Below, piece by piece: positions 43,279 to 51,797 of a DNA stretch of 64,000 nucleotides; position 1 is the stretch's first letter, and each line of letters begins with the position of its first letter. The stretch spans positions 1,116,001 through 1,180,000 of the forward strand of contig CBDHDW010000013.1 in NCBI GenBank assembly GCA_965261915.1. Reading direction: 5' to 3'. The DNA is from JAIBDK01 sp965261915. GTDB taxonomy: Bacteria; Pseudomonadota; Gammaproteobacteria; Arenicellales; Poriferihabitantaceae. The notes beneath the pieces were generated by a model. That model saw only the letters and a program-made list of their open reading frames with translations, ran no database searches and had not been told where the DNA came from. The position numbers were made by a program, and so were the translations under genes.

Positions 43279-44694
43279 TCAATTCGCATGGCGATTCGGA
43301 TGCCTATCCGTGATGACCTGATTTACTCCCAGCGAGGTCGTGAAACCCGCTTCACCGATTGGTGTATCCGCTGAGACCAATTTTCCTCTTAAAGAATTCG
43401 GCAAAGCCTCGGTAATACTGAGCGTAACAAATTGACCTGCCAAATCGCGATTGCCGTCGAAATTGACCACCCGATTATTTTCTGTACGGCCAGAAACCTG
43501 AAGCTCACTTTTTCGGGATTGCCCCTCAACCAGGATCGATTGTTGACTCCCAACCATGCGCTCTGAAAACTCTGCTGCAAATCCGTTGATTGTTTTCTGC
43601 AGGTATGCCAGGCGCTCTTTTTTCACCGACATCGGTACATCGTCCGCCAGATCTGCAGCCGGAGTCCCGGGTCTTGGGCTATAAATAAAACTAAAGCTTT
43701 GGTCAAATCTTACCTTCTCAATCAAGTCCATAGTGGCCTGAAAATCGGCATCAGTTTCACCCGGAAAGCCGATAATAAAATCCGAAGACATTGCTATTTT
43801 TGGGTCAGCCTGTTTCAACCTGTCAATCCAGCGCAGATATTCGGCTGCACTATAACCGCGCTTCATGCGCTCAAGTATCCTGTCTGAACCGCTTTGCACT
43901 GGCAAATGAAGATGACTTACCAGTTCAGGGATTTCGCCGTGAGCCGCAACCAGTTCATCTGTAAAATCGATGGCATGGGAAGTGGTATAGCGAATTCGCT
44001 CAATACCCTCAACAGCCGCTACATAATGAAGCAGCTCAGCAAACTCCATGATTGAATTGTCGTGCCGCCTGCCGCGATAGCCATTCACATTTTGTCCGAG
44101 CAGCGAAATTTCTCGAACGCCCTGTTCCGCCAAGCCTGCTATTTCAAAAATAACATCATCAAACGGGCGGCTAAATTCGGTGCCTCGGGTATAAGGCACC
44201 ACGCAAAAAGAGCAGTATTTGCTGCAGCCTTCCATAACAGAAACAAATGCTTTAACACCGTCTGCACGGGGCGGCGGCAAACGATCAAATTTCTCAATCT
44301 CTGGAAATGAGATATCCACTGCGGATTGCCGTTTTTGCTCCACCTCATCCAGCATCGCCGGTAATCGATGCAACGTCTGCGGACCGAAGACCATATCGAC
44401 ATAGGGGGCACGCTTCATGATCAACGCGCCTTCCTGACTGGCAACACAGCCGCCGACTCCGATCACCAAATCCTGTTTCTTTTGCTTGATTTCACGCCAC
44501 CGACCAAGCTGGCTGAAAACCTTTTCCTGGGCCTTTTCGCGAACAGAACACGTATTAAGCAATACCATATCTGCATCCTGCGGATCATCAGTGGTTTCAA
44601 AACCATGACTGGAATGCAACAGATCAGCCATTCTCGATGAATCATATTGGTTCATCTGACAACCGAATGTTTTAATAAAAATCTTTTTAGACAT
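43279..44694 (-). CDS. miaB: tRNA-2-methylthio-N6-dimethylallyladenosine synthase
   Basis: A 471-residue radical SAM methylthiotransferase. N-terminal domain with F-G-C-Q-M-N-Q-Y-D-S and two more Fe-S cysteines (L-N-T-C-S-V-R, G-G-C-V-A); radical SAM motif C-S-K-Y-C-S-F-C; C-terminal TRAM domain. It is followed by ybeZ, ybeY and lnt in one minus-strand run. Confidence 0.95.
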   Translation of the reverse strand: MSKKIFIKTFGCQMNQYDSSRMADLLHSSHGFETTDDPQDADMVLLNTCSVREKAQEKVFSQLGRWREIKQKKQDLVIGVGGCVASQEGALIMKRAPYVDMVFGPQTLHRLPAMLDEVEQKRQSAVDISFPEIEKFDRLPPPRADGVKAFVSVMEGCSKYCSFCVVPYTRGTEFSRPFDDVIFEIAGLAEQGVREISLLGQNVNGYRGRRHDNSIMEFAELLHYVAAVEGIERIRYTTSHAIDFTDELVAAHGEIPELVSHLHLPVQSGSDRILERMKRGYSAAEYLRWIDRLKQADPKIAMSSDFIIGFPGETDADFQATMDLIEKVRFDQSFSFIYSPRPGTPAADLADDVPMSVKKERLAYLQKTINGFAAEFSERMVGSQQSILVEGQSRKSELQVSGRTENNRVVNFDGNRDLAGQFVTLSITEALPNSLRGKLVSADTPIGEAGFTTSLGVNQVITDRHPNRHAN

Positions 44695-44727
44695 GCTCTG
44701 AATGGTTAAAATTTATACGGATTTTGG

Positions 44728-44964
44728 TCATTTTTTCGATCTGCCAGGAAAACCAACACCACCAGATCCAACCGGCGAAGATTTCGCACAGGACGCAAAA
44801 GCCGACGCTGAACATACTAGCAGAACTGCCCCACCCAGGGCCCGGCAGCACCTGCCCAACCGAACCATTCCTAATCCGCTTAAGGCAATTCCAACAACAA
44901 CAAGCACAGAAAAGGACAACGGTGCCAGCAGCGCACCCAGTATTTTGCTTACACTAATCCACAC
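44728..44964 (-). pseudogene. Truncated ElyC/YdcF-like membrane protein remnant
   Basis: The frame encodes 78 residues. The first 55 or so (I-S-V-S-K-I-L-G-A-L-L-A-P-L-S, then two hydrophobic helices) resemble the N-terminus of DUF218 proteins such as ElyC, in which K-V-I-G-x-x-L-x-P-L leads two membrane helices. The large catalytic-like domain that should follow is absent: the frame turns to low-complexity Gly/Ser and ends 34 bases before miaB. Likely a 5' remnant of a deleted gene. Functional small membrane protein is a weaker alternative. Confidence 0.5.
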
Positions 44965-45188
44965 TATTTAAACACCGCCAGTCTAAACATCGAATATACA
45001 AAATTTTGGTAGCGCCTCACTTTGAAATTCTTTTCTTGTAAGGCCCACGTTTTGTAAGTGCTGGCGCATTTGCATCAATCAGACCAACAATCCACTCCCT
45101 ATATTCAAGATCATTACGCGCTTATGTGTTTCAGGTTTGTTCATACCTGGGTTATAGGGACTTAGGGGTTACTTAGCAAGCATAAAGT
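44965..45188 (-). pseudogene. Intergenic stretch with a possible small-gene remnant
   Basis: This 224-bp stretch has no intact gene. On the minus strand an ATG at 45144 starts M-N-K-P-E-T-H-K, and a shifted frame then carries D-L-E-Y-R-E-W-I-V-G-L-I-D-A-N-A-P and a basic end R-G-P-Y-K-K-R, stopping at 45017. One frameshift would join them into a small basic protein. No family is claimed. Confidence 0.3.
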
Positions 45189-45383
45189 TCACTTCCAGCC
45201 GTGCCTGCTTTCTGGTTGCGCACCATAGGGGAAAGGTATTGATGCTGAACTTTCATCTGACATTATTGGCAGGTCATCCAGATAACCTGGATCGCTAATT
45301 TCTGTTGCTAAAGATCGACCAGCATCATCAAGTAGTTTTTTAAAGGGGTTATTAACTTCTGGTTGTTTTATAAATTTGGTCAT
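45189..45383 (-). CDS. Small hypothetical protein coupled to the SDH_sah protease gene
   Basis: A 64-residue polar, Ser/Pro/Asp-rich protein. Its ATG overlaps the protease stop (ATGA at 45383-45380), so translation is probably coupled. No signal peptide, membrane segment or known motif. It could be a partner, substrate or adaptor of the protease; I recognise no family. Confidence 0.6.
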   Translation of the reverse strand: MTKFIKQPEVNNPFKKLLDDAGRSLATEISDPGYLDDLPIMSDESSASIPFPYGAQPESRHGWK

Positions 45384-46201
45384 AGCACCCTCCTGAGGCC
45401 TAGTTTTGAATGGATGTAACCTGCAACACCCATTTTAGCTGAAAAGTAATCCACGGCTAAGCCGTGATAATGCTGAATTTTATAGCTTAAGTCTGGATCG
45501 TTGTCAAAGTCATCAATCAAAAGTTTAATATCGTTACCGCCTAAATCCCTCATAGGGATTCCGCGACCATGTGAATGCCATTTGGAGGCATCACCCAATG
45601 TTTCTGCAATATTTTTAGCCCTCTCTTGCTTCATCGTAGGGGTTACCTTGTGTCCGTTGGTTTCTGTTTTAGACCAATTCTTAAACTTGTATTTAGGCAA
45701 CCATTCAGTAATCAATGAAATGCCGTGCTCTATTCCCTGTTCAATATGAAATAAGAGTGCAGGGTCAAACTTTTTTACTAAATACGCTAATTCTGCGCGG
45801 CATTTAGATGGGTCAGTGCTTTCATTCACAGTTTTGGTGATTTCTTGGAACTTTGCTAAATACCCATAGCCGGGAAGAAATTTTCCATCGCTGTCTCTAT
45901 ATTGAGGATCAATCGGCCCCAGTACTGAATAATAGTTCATAAAAATTTTATCCCCTGAGAGTGCTAAAACTGTACCAGCAGAATACGCATAATTTGGAAT
46001 GACAAAAGAAACACGTTTATAATGCATCCTCATCACAGCAACCAGGCGTTCAACGGTTTCCATAAAGCCACCGTTCGTTTCAAGGACAATAATGAGGTGC
46101 TTTTCTTTGCTGTCGCGCTTCAAATCTTCAACTACTACACGAAACTCATCGTCTAACGGAGGTCGCATCCCACAATTTATGAAAACACAATCCCCCTGCA
46201 T
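45380..46201 (-). CDS. SDH_sah family (ClpP/SppA-fold) serine protease-like protein
   Basis: A 273-residue protein of the serine dehydrogenase proteinase (SDH_sah) family, within the ClpP-crotonase fold. Seen: L-I-I-V-L-E-T-N-G-G-F (oxyanion strand), the nucleophile in N-Y-A-Y-S-A-G-T (Ser74), L-A-L-S-G-D-x-I and L-G-P-I-D-P-Q-Y. No signal peptide. The frame stays open upstream of ATG 46201 for about 24 helical residues back to a CTG at 46273 overlapping the previous gene, so the true start may lie there. The substrate of this family is unknown. Middle gene of a three-gene unit. Confidence 0.82.
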   Translation of the reverse strand: MQGDCVFINCGMRPPLDDEFRVVVEDLKRDSKEKHLIIVLETNGGFMETVERLVAVMRMHYKRVSFVIPNYAYSAGTVLALSGDKIFMNYYSVLGPIDPQYRDSDGKFLPGYGYLAKFQEITKTVNESTDPSKCRAELAYLVKKFDPALLFHIEQGIEHGISLITEWLPKYKFKNWSKTETNGHKVTPTMKQERAKNIAETLGDASKWHSHGRGIPMRDLGGNDIKLLIDDFDNDPDLSYKIQHYHGLAVDYFSAKMGVAGYIHSKLGLRRVL

Positions 46202-46260
46202 TGCCTTAGCAAGCTCATCATTTAATTGTGTTAAAACGCTATTCGAAAGCTGATCTACAT

Positions 46261-46482
46261 TTATTGTTTCCAGCGTTTTTCCGCAGCTAATTTTGCAATC
46301 TTGCTCCGCTCCTTGAATGTTGTGTTTTCCATACGCGCTTTCGCACCCGCCAAGCCACTGTTGCGCTTGGCTGGCTGTTTTAGGTATGTTTCCTCTACCT
46401 CACCAGTTGCAATTTTTGCGATATGAACGGCGTTGCCGATCACATTCGCTGGACGTTCCTGTCCTTGTGGGCCTTTAGGCAT
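46261..46482 (-). CDS. Small basic protein upstream of the SDH_sah protease
   Basis: A 73-residue basic protein: M-P-K-G-P-Q-G-Q-E-R-P-A-N-V-I-G-N-A-V at the start, a T-G-E-V-E-E middle, and a Lys/Arg-rich tail with A-K-A-R and K-L-A-A-E-K-R-W. Family-like small proteins of this composition (nucleic-acid-binding in look) are known to me as conserved but uncharacterised. First gene of the unit with the SDH_sah protease. Confidence 0.7.
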   Translation of the reverse strand: MPKGPQGQERPANVIGNAVHIAKIATGEVEETYLKQPAKRNSGLAGAKARMENTTFKERSKIAKLAAEKRWKQ

Positions 46483-46588
46483 AGGCTGTCCTCTATATAG
46501 TGTGTGCGTTTAACCAAAGTGTGGCTTAAAATCGTATTATAAGCAACATACAAAATCTACCATATTCACGACAGATTGATAAGAGGCA

Positions 46589-46899
46589 TTATTTATCCAC
46601 GTCATGCGTTACAAGTTTTCCTCGTGTGGCAAACATTAAAATCCCAACGATAAACGTGCCTGGAAACCAGCCAACAATCGCTGTAAATCCGCTGGCGACA
46701 ACGGCCACGCCGGTTGCCAGGGCTACGGGGTCATCGTCGATGTGTTCACCGCGTATATCTGCAACTTCACCAACAAAGGCGAAATTAACGACCACAAGCC
46801 GGATCATGGCAAGTTGAAAAAGCCAGAATACAACTTGCCACACTCTTCCGAAAAACCGCGTTGGTGTTTTGCAACTGTTGATTTCACTAATTTAGACAT
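46589..46899 (-). pseudogene. Small two-helix membrane protein with apparent frameshift
   Basis: A strong AGGAGA and ATG at 46899 start a frame M-S-K-L-V-K-S-T-V-A-K-H that is lost after about 30 codons. A second frame picks up T-R-F-F-G-R-V-W and continues over two hydrophobic helices to the stop at 46589; its only usual start, GTG 46843, has no properly spaced ribosome site. A one-base indel near 46862-46872 would join them into about 103 residues with a conserved-looking N-terminus. Either a recent pseudogene, a recoding site or a sequencing error. Confidence 0.6.
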
Positions 46900-47170
46900 T
46901 TTGTTCTCCTGTTAGTCGCAGGTTATACCTGACCGAAGTCGGGCCGTTACCTACCGCGCACAGAAGTACGCCCCGCTTATTTCCTTAGCAGGACAGAAGC
47001 TATGCCAACATTGGTATCAGGTGTTATATTCAACGGGCAAGCCGACACTTGTGTCGGAATCTGCGCAACAGGTTTGAAAACATTGTGGGGTTCACAATCG
47101 AGAGCCAATGATAATTTCAAAGTGAGACACTGGCAAAATTTTGGCCCATAGAAACGATGAGCCAAAATTG
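46900..47170. other. Gene-free stretch with imperfect hairpin near ppiA
   Basis: No gene is convincing here. An imperfect 13-bp inverted repeat (AATTTTGGC-Y-CAT arms, seven-base loop) lies at about 47138-47170, just beyond the ppiA stop, and may end ppiA transcription or be a mobile-element scar. A minus-strand frame 46977-47174 is open but starts inside the hairpin and is not believed to be a gene. Confidence 0.4.
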
Positions 47171-47755
47171 TCACTCTGACATCAGCACTGCTTTTTCTAC
47201 CACGATAGGTTGAAGCGGCACATTGCTGTGTCCGCCAACATTGCCAGTCGATGCTTTTGCCATTTCGTCAACCACTTCCATTCCACTGGTAACCCGGGCA
47301 AAAACCGCATAGCCCCAGCCTTGCGGCGTTTTGGCTGAAAAGTCGAGAGAAGCATTATCCACGAGATTAATGAAAAATTGCGATGTGGCAGAATCCGGAT
47401 CCGATGTTCTCGCCATAGAAAGTGCCCCAATGGTATTTTTCAAACCATTGTCAGCTTCATTCTGGATAGGAGCATTGGTTTGTTTCTGCCGCATGTCGGC
47501 AGTGAAACCACCGCCCTGCACCACAAAACCCGGGATCACGCGGTGAAATATGGTGCCGTCGAAGAATCCGCTTTCAACATATTCGATGAAATTTTTCACC
47601 GTAACAGGGGCTTCTTCAGGATAGAGTTCAATTTCAATATCGCCAAGCGACGTGGTCATTTTAATCATTTTTGGTTGTCCCGATTGATCAGAAATTGCTG
47701 CCAGGCTAAACAGCCCCAGCAGAAAGAAAGTAATGATTTTACTGCGAATTTTCAT
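47171..47755 (-). CDS. ppiA: Periplasmic cyclophilin-type peptidyl-prolyl isomerase
   Basis: A 194-residue cyclophilin with an N-terminal signal peptide (K-I-I-T-F-F-L-L-G-L-F-S-L-A-A-I-S). Seen: F-H-R-V-I-P-G-F-V-V-Q-G-G-G-F (catalytic Arg), M-A-R-T-S-D-P-D-S-A-T-S-Q-F-F-I-N and G-Y-A-V-F-A-R-V. Assists folding of exported proteins. The signal peptide distinguishes it from cytoplasmic PpiB. Confidence 0.92.
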   Translation of the reverse strand: MKIRSKIITFFLLGLFSLAAISDQSGQPKMIKMTTSLGDIEIELYPEEAPVTVKNFIEYVESGFFDGTIFHRVIPGFVVQGGGFTADMRQKQTNAPIQNEADNGLKNTIGALSMARTSDPDSATSQFFINLVDNASLDFSAKTPQGWGYAVFARVTSGMEVVDEMAKASTGNVGGHSNVPLQPIVVEKAVLMSE

Positions 47756-47978
47756 AGGTAAAAATTAGATCTTAATATTCGGATTAGGCAATTTTGTTTG
47801 TCACACCATTACGCATGGCGATGGCACGGATAGCAAAGATTTTAACTGAAACCCATAGTTCATTATATTCGCTTCTGTTCGTGTATTTAACGCACTGCGT
47901 TATTTTTCGTGAGCTGACAGAGATCACCTTATTTTATTGAAAACCATTTATAACAGGTTGCTGCTCGGCTGCAAAACG

Positions 47979-48575
47979 CTACAGATGGTAAACCTGACGA
48001 TCCGTTACCACACGATGCAACGGTATATCCCACGACTCGGCATCAATTCTTTCAACTTTTTGCAGTTCGTGTGCAATACCAACAAGCACCGGTCTGGCAC
48101 ACTGGTTCGATTTTACAAATTCAAAAGTGGTGTCATAAAACCCGCCACCCATTCCAACCCGATTGCCGGATTGGTCAAATGAAACCAGGGGCATCAGTAC
48201 GAGATCAAGCTCACTTGCCTGAATCAGTTCTTCATTTTGAACAACCGGCTCATCTATCTGAAATCGGTTTTTCTGAAACCGGGTATTGGCGTGCACAGGC
48301 GCGAACAACAAACGATTGCTGCCGTGCTGCACCACAATGGGAACGTAGGTTAATTTGGCCTTATCCCAACACCACTGCATAAACAATACCGGATCGATCT
48401 CGCCATCGTTTTCGAGATACATTGCAATCGATTTAGCCGAATCAATATCGTCAATATTCTGCAATTGACCAAGCAGCCCCTGTGCGGCCTGTTGTCGCTG
48501 TTCCGCGGTCAGGCCACGCCTGCGATCTCGCATCAATTTTCGAATCTGATTCTTATCGGTAAAAACCCTGCTCAT
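47979..48575 (-). CDS. fau: 5-formyltetrahydrofolate cyclo-ligase
   Basis: A 198-residue enzyme from ATG 48575. It has the N-terminal R-K-L-M-R-D-R-R-R-G, V-P-I-V, and G-N-R-V-G-M-G-G-G-F-Y-D signature. It converts 5-formyl-THF to methenyl-THF. The open frame extends to a GTG at 48590, which lies in the 6S RNA 3' end, so ATG is preferred. Position behind ssrS is the conserved ssrS-ygfA arrangement. Confidence 0.93.
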   Translation of the reverse strand: MSRVFTDKNQIRKLMRDRRRGLTAEQRQQAAQGLLGQLQNIDDIDSAKSIAMYLENDGEIDPVLFMQWCWDKAKLTYVPIVVQHGSNRLLFAPVHANTRFQKNRFQIDEPVVQNEELIQASELDLVLMPLVSFDQSGNRVGMGGGFYDTTFEFVKSNQCARPVLVGIAHELQKVERIDAESWDIPLHRVVTDRQVYHL

Positions 48576-48583
48576 AAAAGCAT

Positions 48584-48765
48584 TACCCACGTATGCCGTA
48601 TGTTCACTTTACCTTGAACCAAAAGGCTCAAGTGGGCACAAAGAGCAGCTTTGGGAATCACGCCGGAAACCGGGATCTTGCACGCCCGCCACCCATAACA
48701 GCACCCGCGATTAAATATTAGGTTCTAAGGGATTCGGAGAACAACTCGAACACCGCAGGTAACAC
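48584..48765 (-). ncRNA. ssrS: 6S RNA
   Basis: It lies between zapA and fau on their strand, the conserved place of ssrS. On the minus strand the 5' part has G-T-G-T-T-C-G and a C-C-G-A-A-T-C-C-C-T-T-A-G-A-A-C bulge strand. The 3' part has the hallmark stem CTTGAGCC / GGTTCAAGG. The ends TTACC near 48762 and GGTAA near 48584 can pair to close the long stem, giving about 182 bases. 6S RNA binds sigma-70 RNA polymerase in stationary phase. Ends are approximate. Confidence 0.88.
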
Positions 48766-48844
48766 TAGCGGCGTATTTTAGCAGATAAATAAGCGCGGCT
48801 AGTCAATTCAGCAAACAGCAAAAACAAATTTTGGAAATTAACGG

Positions 48845-49156
48845 CTATCCGATATCTTCGGAAAGAGAAGTCACACACTTGTCAACCTGCTCATGAAGGC
48901 TTTGCAGGCGCGTGTCTACTGCCTCCTGACGGTCAACTGATTTTTGCAGCTGCAAAAGTGAATGACTGATATTCAATCCGGCCATGATGGCACAGCGATC
49001 GATTCCAAGAACCTGACCGGTATCCGATATTGCACGCATTTGTTTATCGAGATAAGCCACGGCCTCAACCAGTTGCTCTCGCTCATCATCACGACAGGCA
49101 ACGGTGAATTCACGCTGCATGATCTTTACTTTAACGCCTTTTTTCTCGTTATCCAA
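48845..49156 (-). CDS. zapA: Cell division protein ZapA
   Basis: A 103-residue protein with the ZapA fold: V-K-V-K-I-M-Q-R-E-F-T-V-A-C, E-R-E-Q-L-V-E-A-V-A-Y-L-D-K-Q-M and a C-terminal coiled coil. It promotes FtsZ bundling. Next to the ZapB-like coiled coil and 6S RNA, as in other gammaproteobacteria. Confidence 0.92.
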   Translation of the reverse strand: MDNEKKGVKVKIMQREFTVACRDDEREQLVEAVAYLDKQMRAISDTGQVLGIDRCAIMAGLNISHSLLQLQKSVDRQEAVDTRLQSLHEQVDKCVTSLSEDIG

Positions 49157-49235
49157 TCTTTAGACACCTTAACTTCTAGTCGAAAACCCAAACAAAACTC
49201 GATACCCGACAAATGAACTGAAACCATTCAAATGC

Positions 49236-49436
49236 TTACGATTCCAAAGATTTCAATCGTGCAACGATTTGTTCAACGCGGCCTCGGGCAATCTTATTCT
49301 TCTCCTGCAGTGCGGCGAACTCCTGCCTTAACAGTTGCTGATCGTTTTTCAACAGTTCATTCTCACGGCCCATTTTCTCACAAAGCGCAATCATATCCGA
49401 GATTCTTTGTTCAAGCTTTTGAATGGTATCTTCCAC
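49236..49436 (-). CDS. TIGR02449-type coiled-coil protein (ZapB-like)
   Basis: A 66-residue all-helical coiled coil: E-x-x-I-Q-K-L-E-Q-R-I-S, L-C-E-K-M-G-R-E-N-E-L-L-K and ending A-R-L-K-S-L-E. This family is regularly found just upstream of zapA and looks like a divisome-associated ZapB analogue. Spacing to zapA is 79 bp. Confidence 0.88.
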   Translation of the reverse strand: MEDTIQKLEQRISDMIALCEKMGRENELLKNDQQLLRQEFAALQEKNKIARGRVEQIVARLKSLES

Positions 49437-49851
49437 AGTCAGACCTCAGGCAATTCTCTATTTGCAATCATTATTCTGGTACTTTTTGTTGGAGGTTAAT
49501 GATTGAATTATACCTTTATTTACCACATCCTGTACTGCACAGGCCGCATAATACCTGGTGAATATGACAACATCAACTATCTGCCACCCCACCGCAGGCG
49601 AACTATAACAGCCAATTCAATCACTTGCTAAGGTCTTAATCCTGTTTACGCGAACCACCAAACACAGAATCGATCGTGGCAACCGAGGAGAGCGGCATCC
49701 CGTCATGCCGATTAATGAAATCCATTCCGGGTTGTCGAATATCGACTCACGTAGTTTACAATAGCCGGTCATTTTTCAACCTATCGACATCATGACACAT
49801 AAATCTTATTATTGGCGGTAATCGTAGCATCGGTTTGCATACGACAACATC
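49437..49851. other. 415-bp divergent intergenic region
   Basis: It lies between the minus-strand zapB-like gene and plus-strand ygfB and must hold both promoters; no clear promoter stands out. Two short minus-strand frames exist: 49617-49772 (51 residues, ATG) and 49636-49725 (29 residues, M-D-F-I-N-R-H-D-G-M-P-L). They overlap in different frames and could be a decayed gene. Neither is called as a gene. Confidence 0.4.
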
Positions 49852-50460
49852 ATGACCGCAGACAGCTCCAAACAATTTCAGCACAGAATATATCAGAGTC
49901 TGGATGAAAAATTGCGTGCATCCTCCTGGAAAAGCGGTGCTTCGGAGGCGCACGGCCTGTTAACCGGACTGGCTTGCCGCGGTGTTACCAGCGAACAGCT
50001 TGCCAGCAAACTCTACCTGTTGCAGATTGAATCTGATGCCGACGCTTCGGAGTATCCTGGTCTGCTGGAAGGATTATTTGAGCTGATCATTCGTGATCTG
50101 AATTCCAGTCAGCCGGTATTTGATGTGCTGATACCGCATGAGCGTGAACCAATCATCACCCGGGTTGATGAGCTGGCATCCTGGGGCGGTGGGTTTATCC
50201 AGGGATTTTGTAATGATGGAGATTCTGCCATCAGCGACCTTAGTCTGGAAGCTCAGGAACTGATCCACGATATTATAGACATCAGCGGCATGCAGCTGGA
50301 TCAGCCGAATCCTGAGAGCGATGATCAGGACAAGGCGTTAACCGAGGTCGAAGAATTTCTTCGCGTCGGCATCCAGTTGATTTATGACGAAGCCGTCGCC
50401 AATCAGTCAAACTCGCCGCATGCAGACATTGCCGCTGCAAGCAGCGATCACTTGCATTAG
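49852..50460 (+). CDS. ygfB: YgfB family protein (UPF0149)
   Basis: A 202-residue helical protein with the UPF0149 core E-A-H-G-L-L-T-G-L-A-C, L-A-S-W-G-G-G-F-I-Q-G-F and E-V-E-E-F-L-R-V-G-I-Q-L-I-Y-D-E. In Pseudomonas YgfB affects regulation of an amidase promoter and beta-lactam resistance. It precedes pepP and ubiH, as is usual. Confidence 0.92.
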   Translation: MTADSSKQFQHRIYQSLDEKLRASSWKSGASEAHGLLTGLACRGVTSEQLASKLYLLQIESDADASEYPGLLEGLFELIIRDLNSSQPVFDVLIPHEREPIITRVDELASWGGGFIQGFCNDGDSAISDLSLEAQELIHDIIDISGMQLDQPNPESDDQDKALTEVEEFLRVGIQLIYDEAVANQSNSPHADIAAASSDHLH

Positions 50461-50495
50461 TTTCCATTTTTTAACCCAACAGATCCAATCCAGAC

Positions 50496-51797
50496 ATGCG
50501 TAACGATATTTATCAAAAGAGGCGAAAGGAACTGATGGACATGATCGGCGATGGCGTTGCCATTCTAACCACATCCCATCATCAATCGCGTAACGCCGAC
50601 GTGTTATTTCAGTTTCGGCCGGATAGCGACTTTTACTATCTGACACATTTCCCGGAACCCGATGCGGTTGCGGTATTTATCCCGGGACGGAGCGAAGGTG
50701 AATATGTTCTGTTTTGTCGTGAAAAAGATCCCTTCAGGGAGCGGTGGGACGGTCGTCGCGCCGGCATCGAAGGTGCCATCGAACGCTATGGAGCAGATCA
50801 GGCCTATCCCATACAGGAATTTAACAAACGCCTGCCCGAGTTCATGGATAATCAGGAAAAAGTCTATACCATGATGGGTCGATATCCCGAATTTGATAGT
50901 GAAATTCTGACTAGCATTAGACAGGTCAGAGACAAGCATCGATCAGGAATCCACGCTCCCTGGGAGTATATTGATCTTAGACATGTGCTCCATGAAATGC
51001 GCCTCATCAAAAAGAAGGATGAGATGAAAATAATGCGCAATGCCTCAAAGCTGGCTGCTGCGGGTCATGTGCGCGCAATGCGATACACCGAACCCGGCAA
51101 AACCGAATACCAGGTTCAGGCTGAACTGGAATGCGAGTTTCGATTAGGCGGCAGCGAGTATCCGGCCTATCCTGCTATCGTCGCCGGCGGCGAAAATGCC
51201 TGCATCCTGCACTACATTGACAACAACTGCGTTCTCAATGACGGCGATTTATTGCTGATCGATGCCGGCGCAGAACTGGATTGCTACGCATCAGACATTA
51301 CCAGAACCTTTCCGGTAAACGGCAAATTCTCCTCTGAACAACGTGCGGCTTATGAAGTCGTTCTCGCTGCACAGCTCGCTGCCATTGAAGCCATAAAAGC
51401 CAATAACACGGTAATCGATTACCATGATACGGCAGTAAAGGTTTTAACTCAGGGATTAGTGGATATTGGATTGCTTCAAGGCGAAGTGAACGAGATTATC
51501 GAAACTGGCGGATATCAAAAATTTTACATGCACCGCACCGGCCATTGGCTGGGTATGGACGTGCACGATGTCGGCGAGTATAAAATTGATGATGACTGGC
51601 GATTGTTGGAACCTGGCATGGTATTAACGGTAGAACCGGGACTCTACATATCGGCTTCAAAAGCGGTGGACGAAAAATGGCACAACATTGGAATTCGTAT
51701 TGAAGATGATGTCCACGTAACCCGAAATGGCTGCGAAGTATTAACCGGAGATGTACCCAAAGAAGCCGCCGAGATTGAGAAACTGATGGCATCATGA
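50496..51797 (+). CDS. pepP: Xaa-Pro aminopeptidase II
   Basis: A 433-residue M24B metallopeptidase. The N-terminal domain has Y-Q-K-R-R-K-E-L-M and D-F-Y-Y-L-T-H-F-P-E-P; the pita-bread domain has metal ligands in L-I-D-A-G-A-E-L-D-C-Y-A-S-D-I-T-R, H-R-T-G-H-W-L-G-M-D-V-H-D, E-P-G-M-V-L-T-V-E-P-G-L-Y and R-I-E-D-D. It removes N-terminal residues before proline. ubiH overlaps its stop codon. Confidence 0.94.
   Translation: MRNDIYQKRRKELMDMIGDGVAILTTSHHQSRNADVLFQFRPDSDFYYLTHFPEPDAVAVFIPGRSEGEYVLFCREKDPFRERWDGRRAGIEGAIERYGADQAYPIQEFNKRLPEFMDNQEKVYTMMGRYPEFDSEILTSIRQVRDKHRSGIHAPWEYIDLRHVLHEMRLIKKKDEMKIMRNASKLAAAGHVRAMRYTEPGKTEYQVQAELECEFRLGGSEYPAYPAIVAGGENACILHYIDNNCVLNDGDLLLIDAGAELDCYASDITRTFPVNGKFSSEQRAAYEVVLAAQLAAIEAIKANNTVIDYHDTAVKVLTQGLVDIGLLQGEVNEIIETGGYQKFYMHRTGHWLGMDVHDVGEYKIDDDWRLLEPGMVLTVEPGLYISASKAVDEKWHNIGIRIEDDVHVTRNGCEVLTGDVPKEAAEIEKLMAS

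Noticed and set aside
46977..47174. Minus-strand frame of 65 codons beside ppiA
   Set aside because: It begins inside the hairpin next to the ppiA stop, has no ribosome site and no recognisable family; more likely non-coding.
47880..47910. AACGCA/TGCGTT hairpin followed by a T run, as terminator
   Set aside because: It points along the plus strand, where no gene precedes it; on the minus strand no T run follows.
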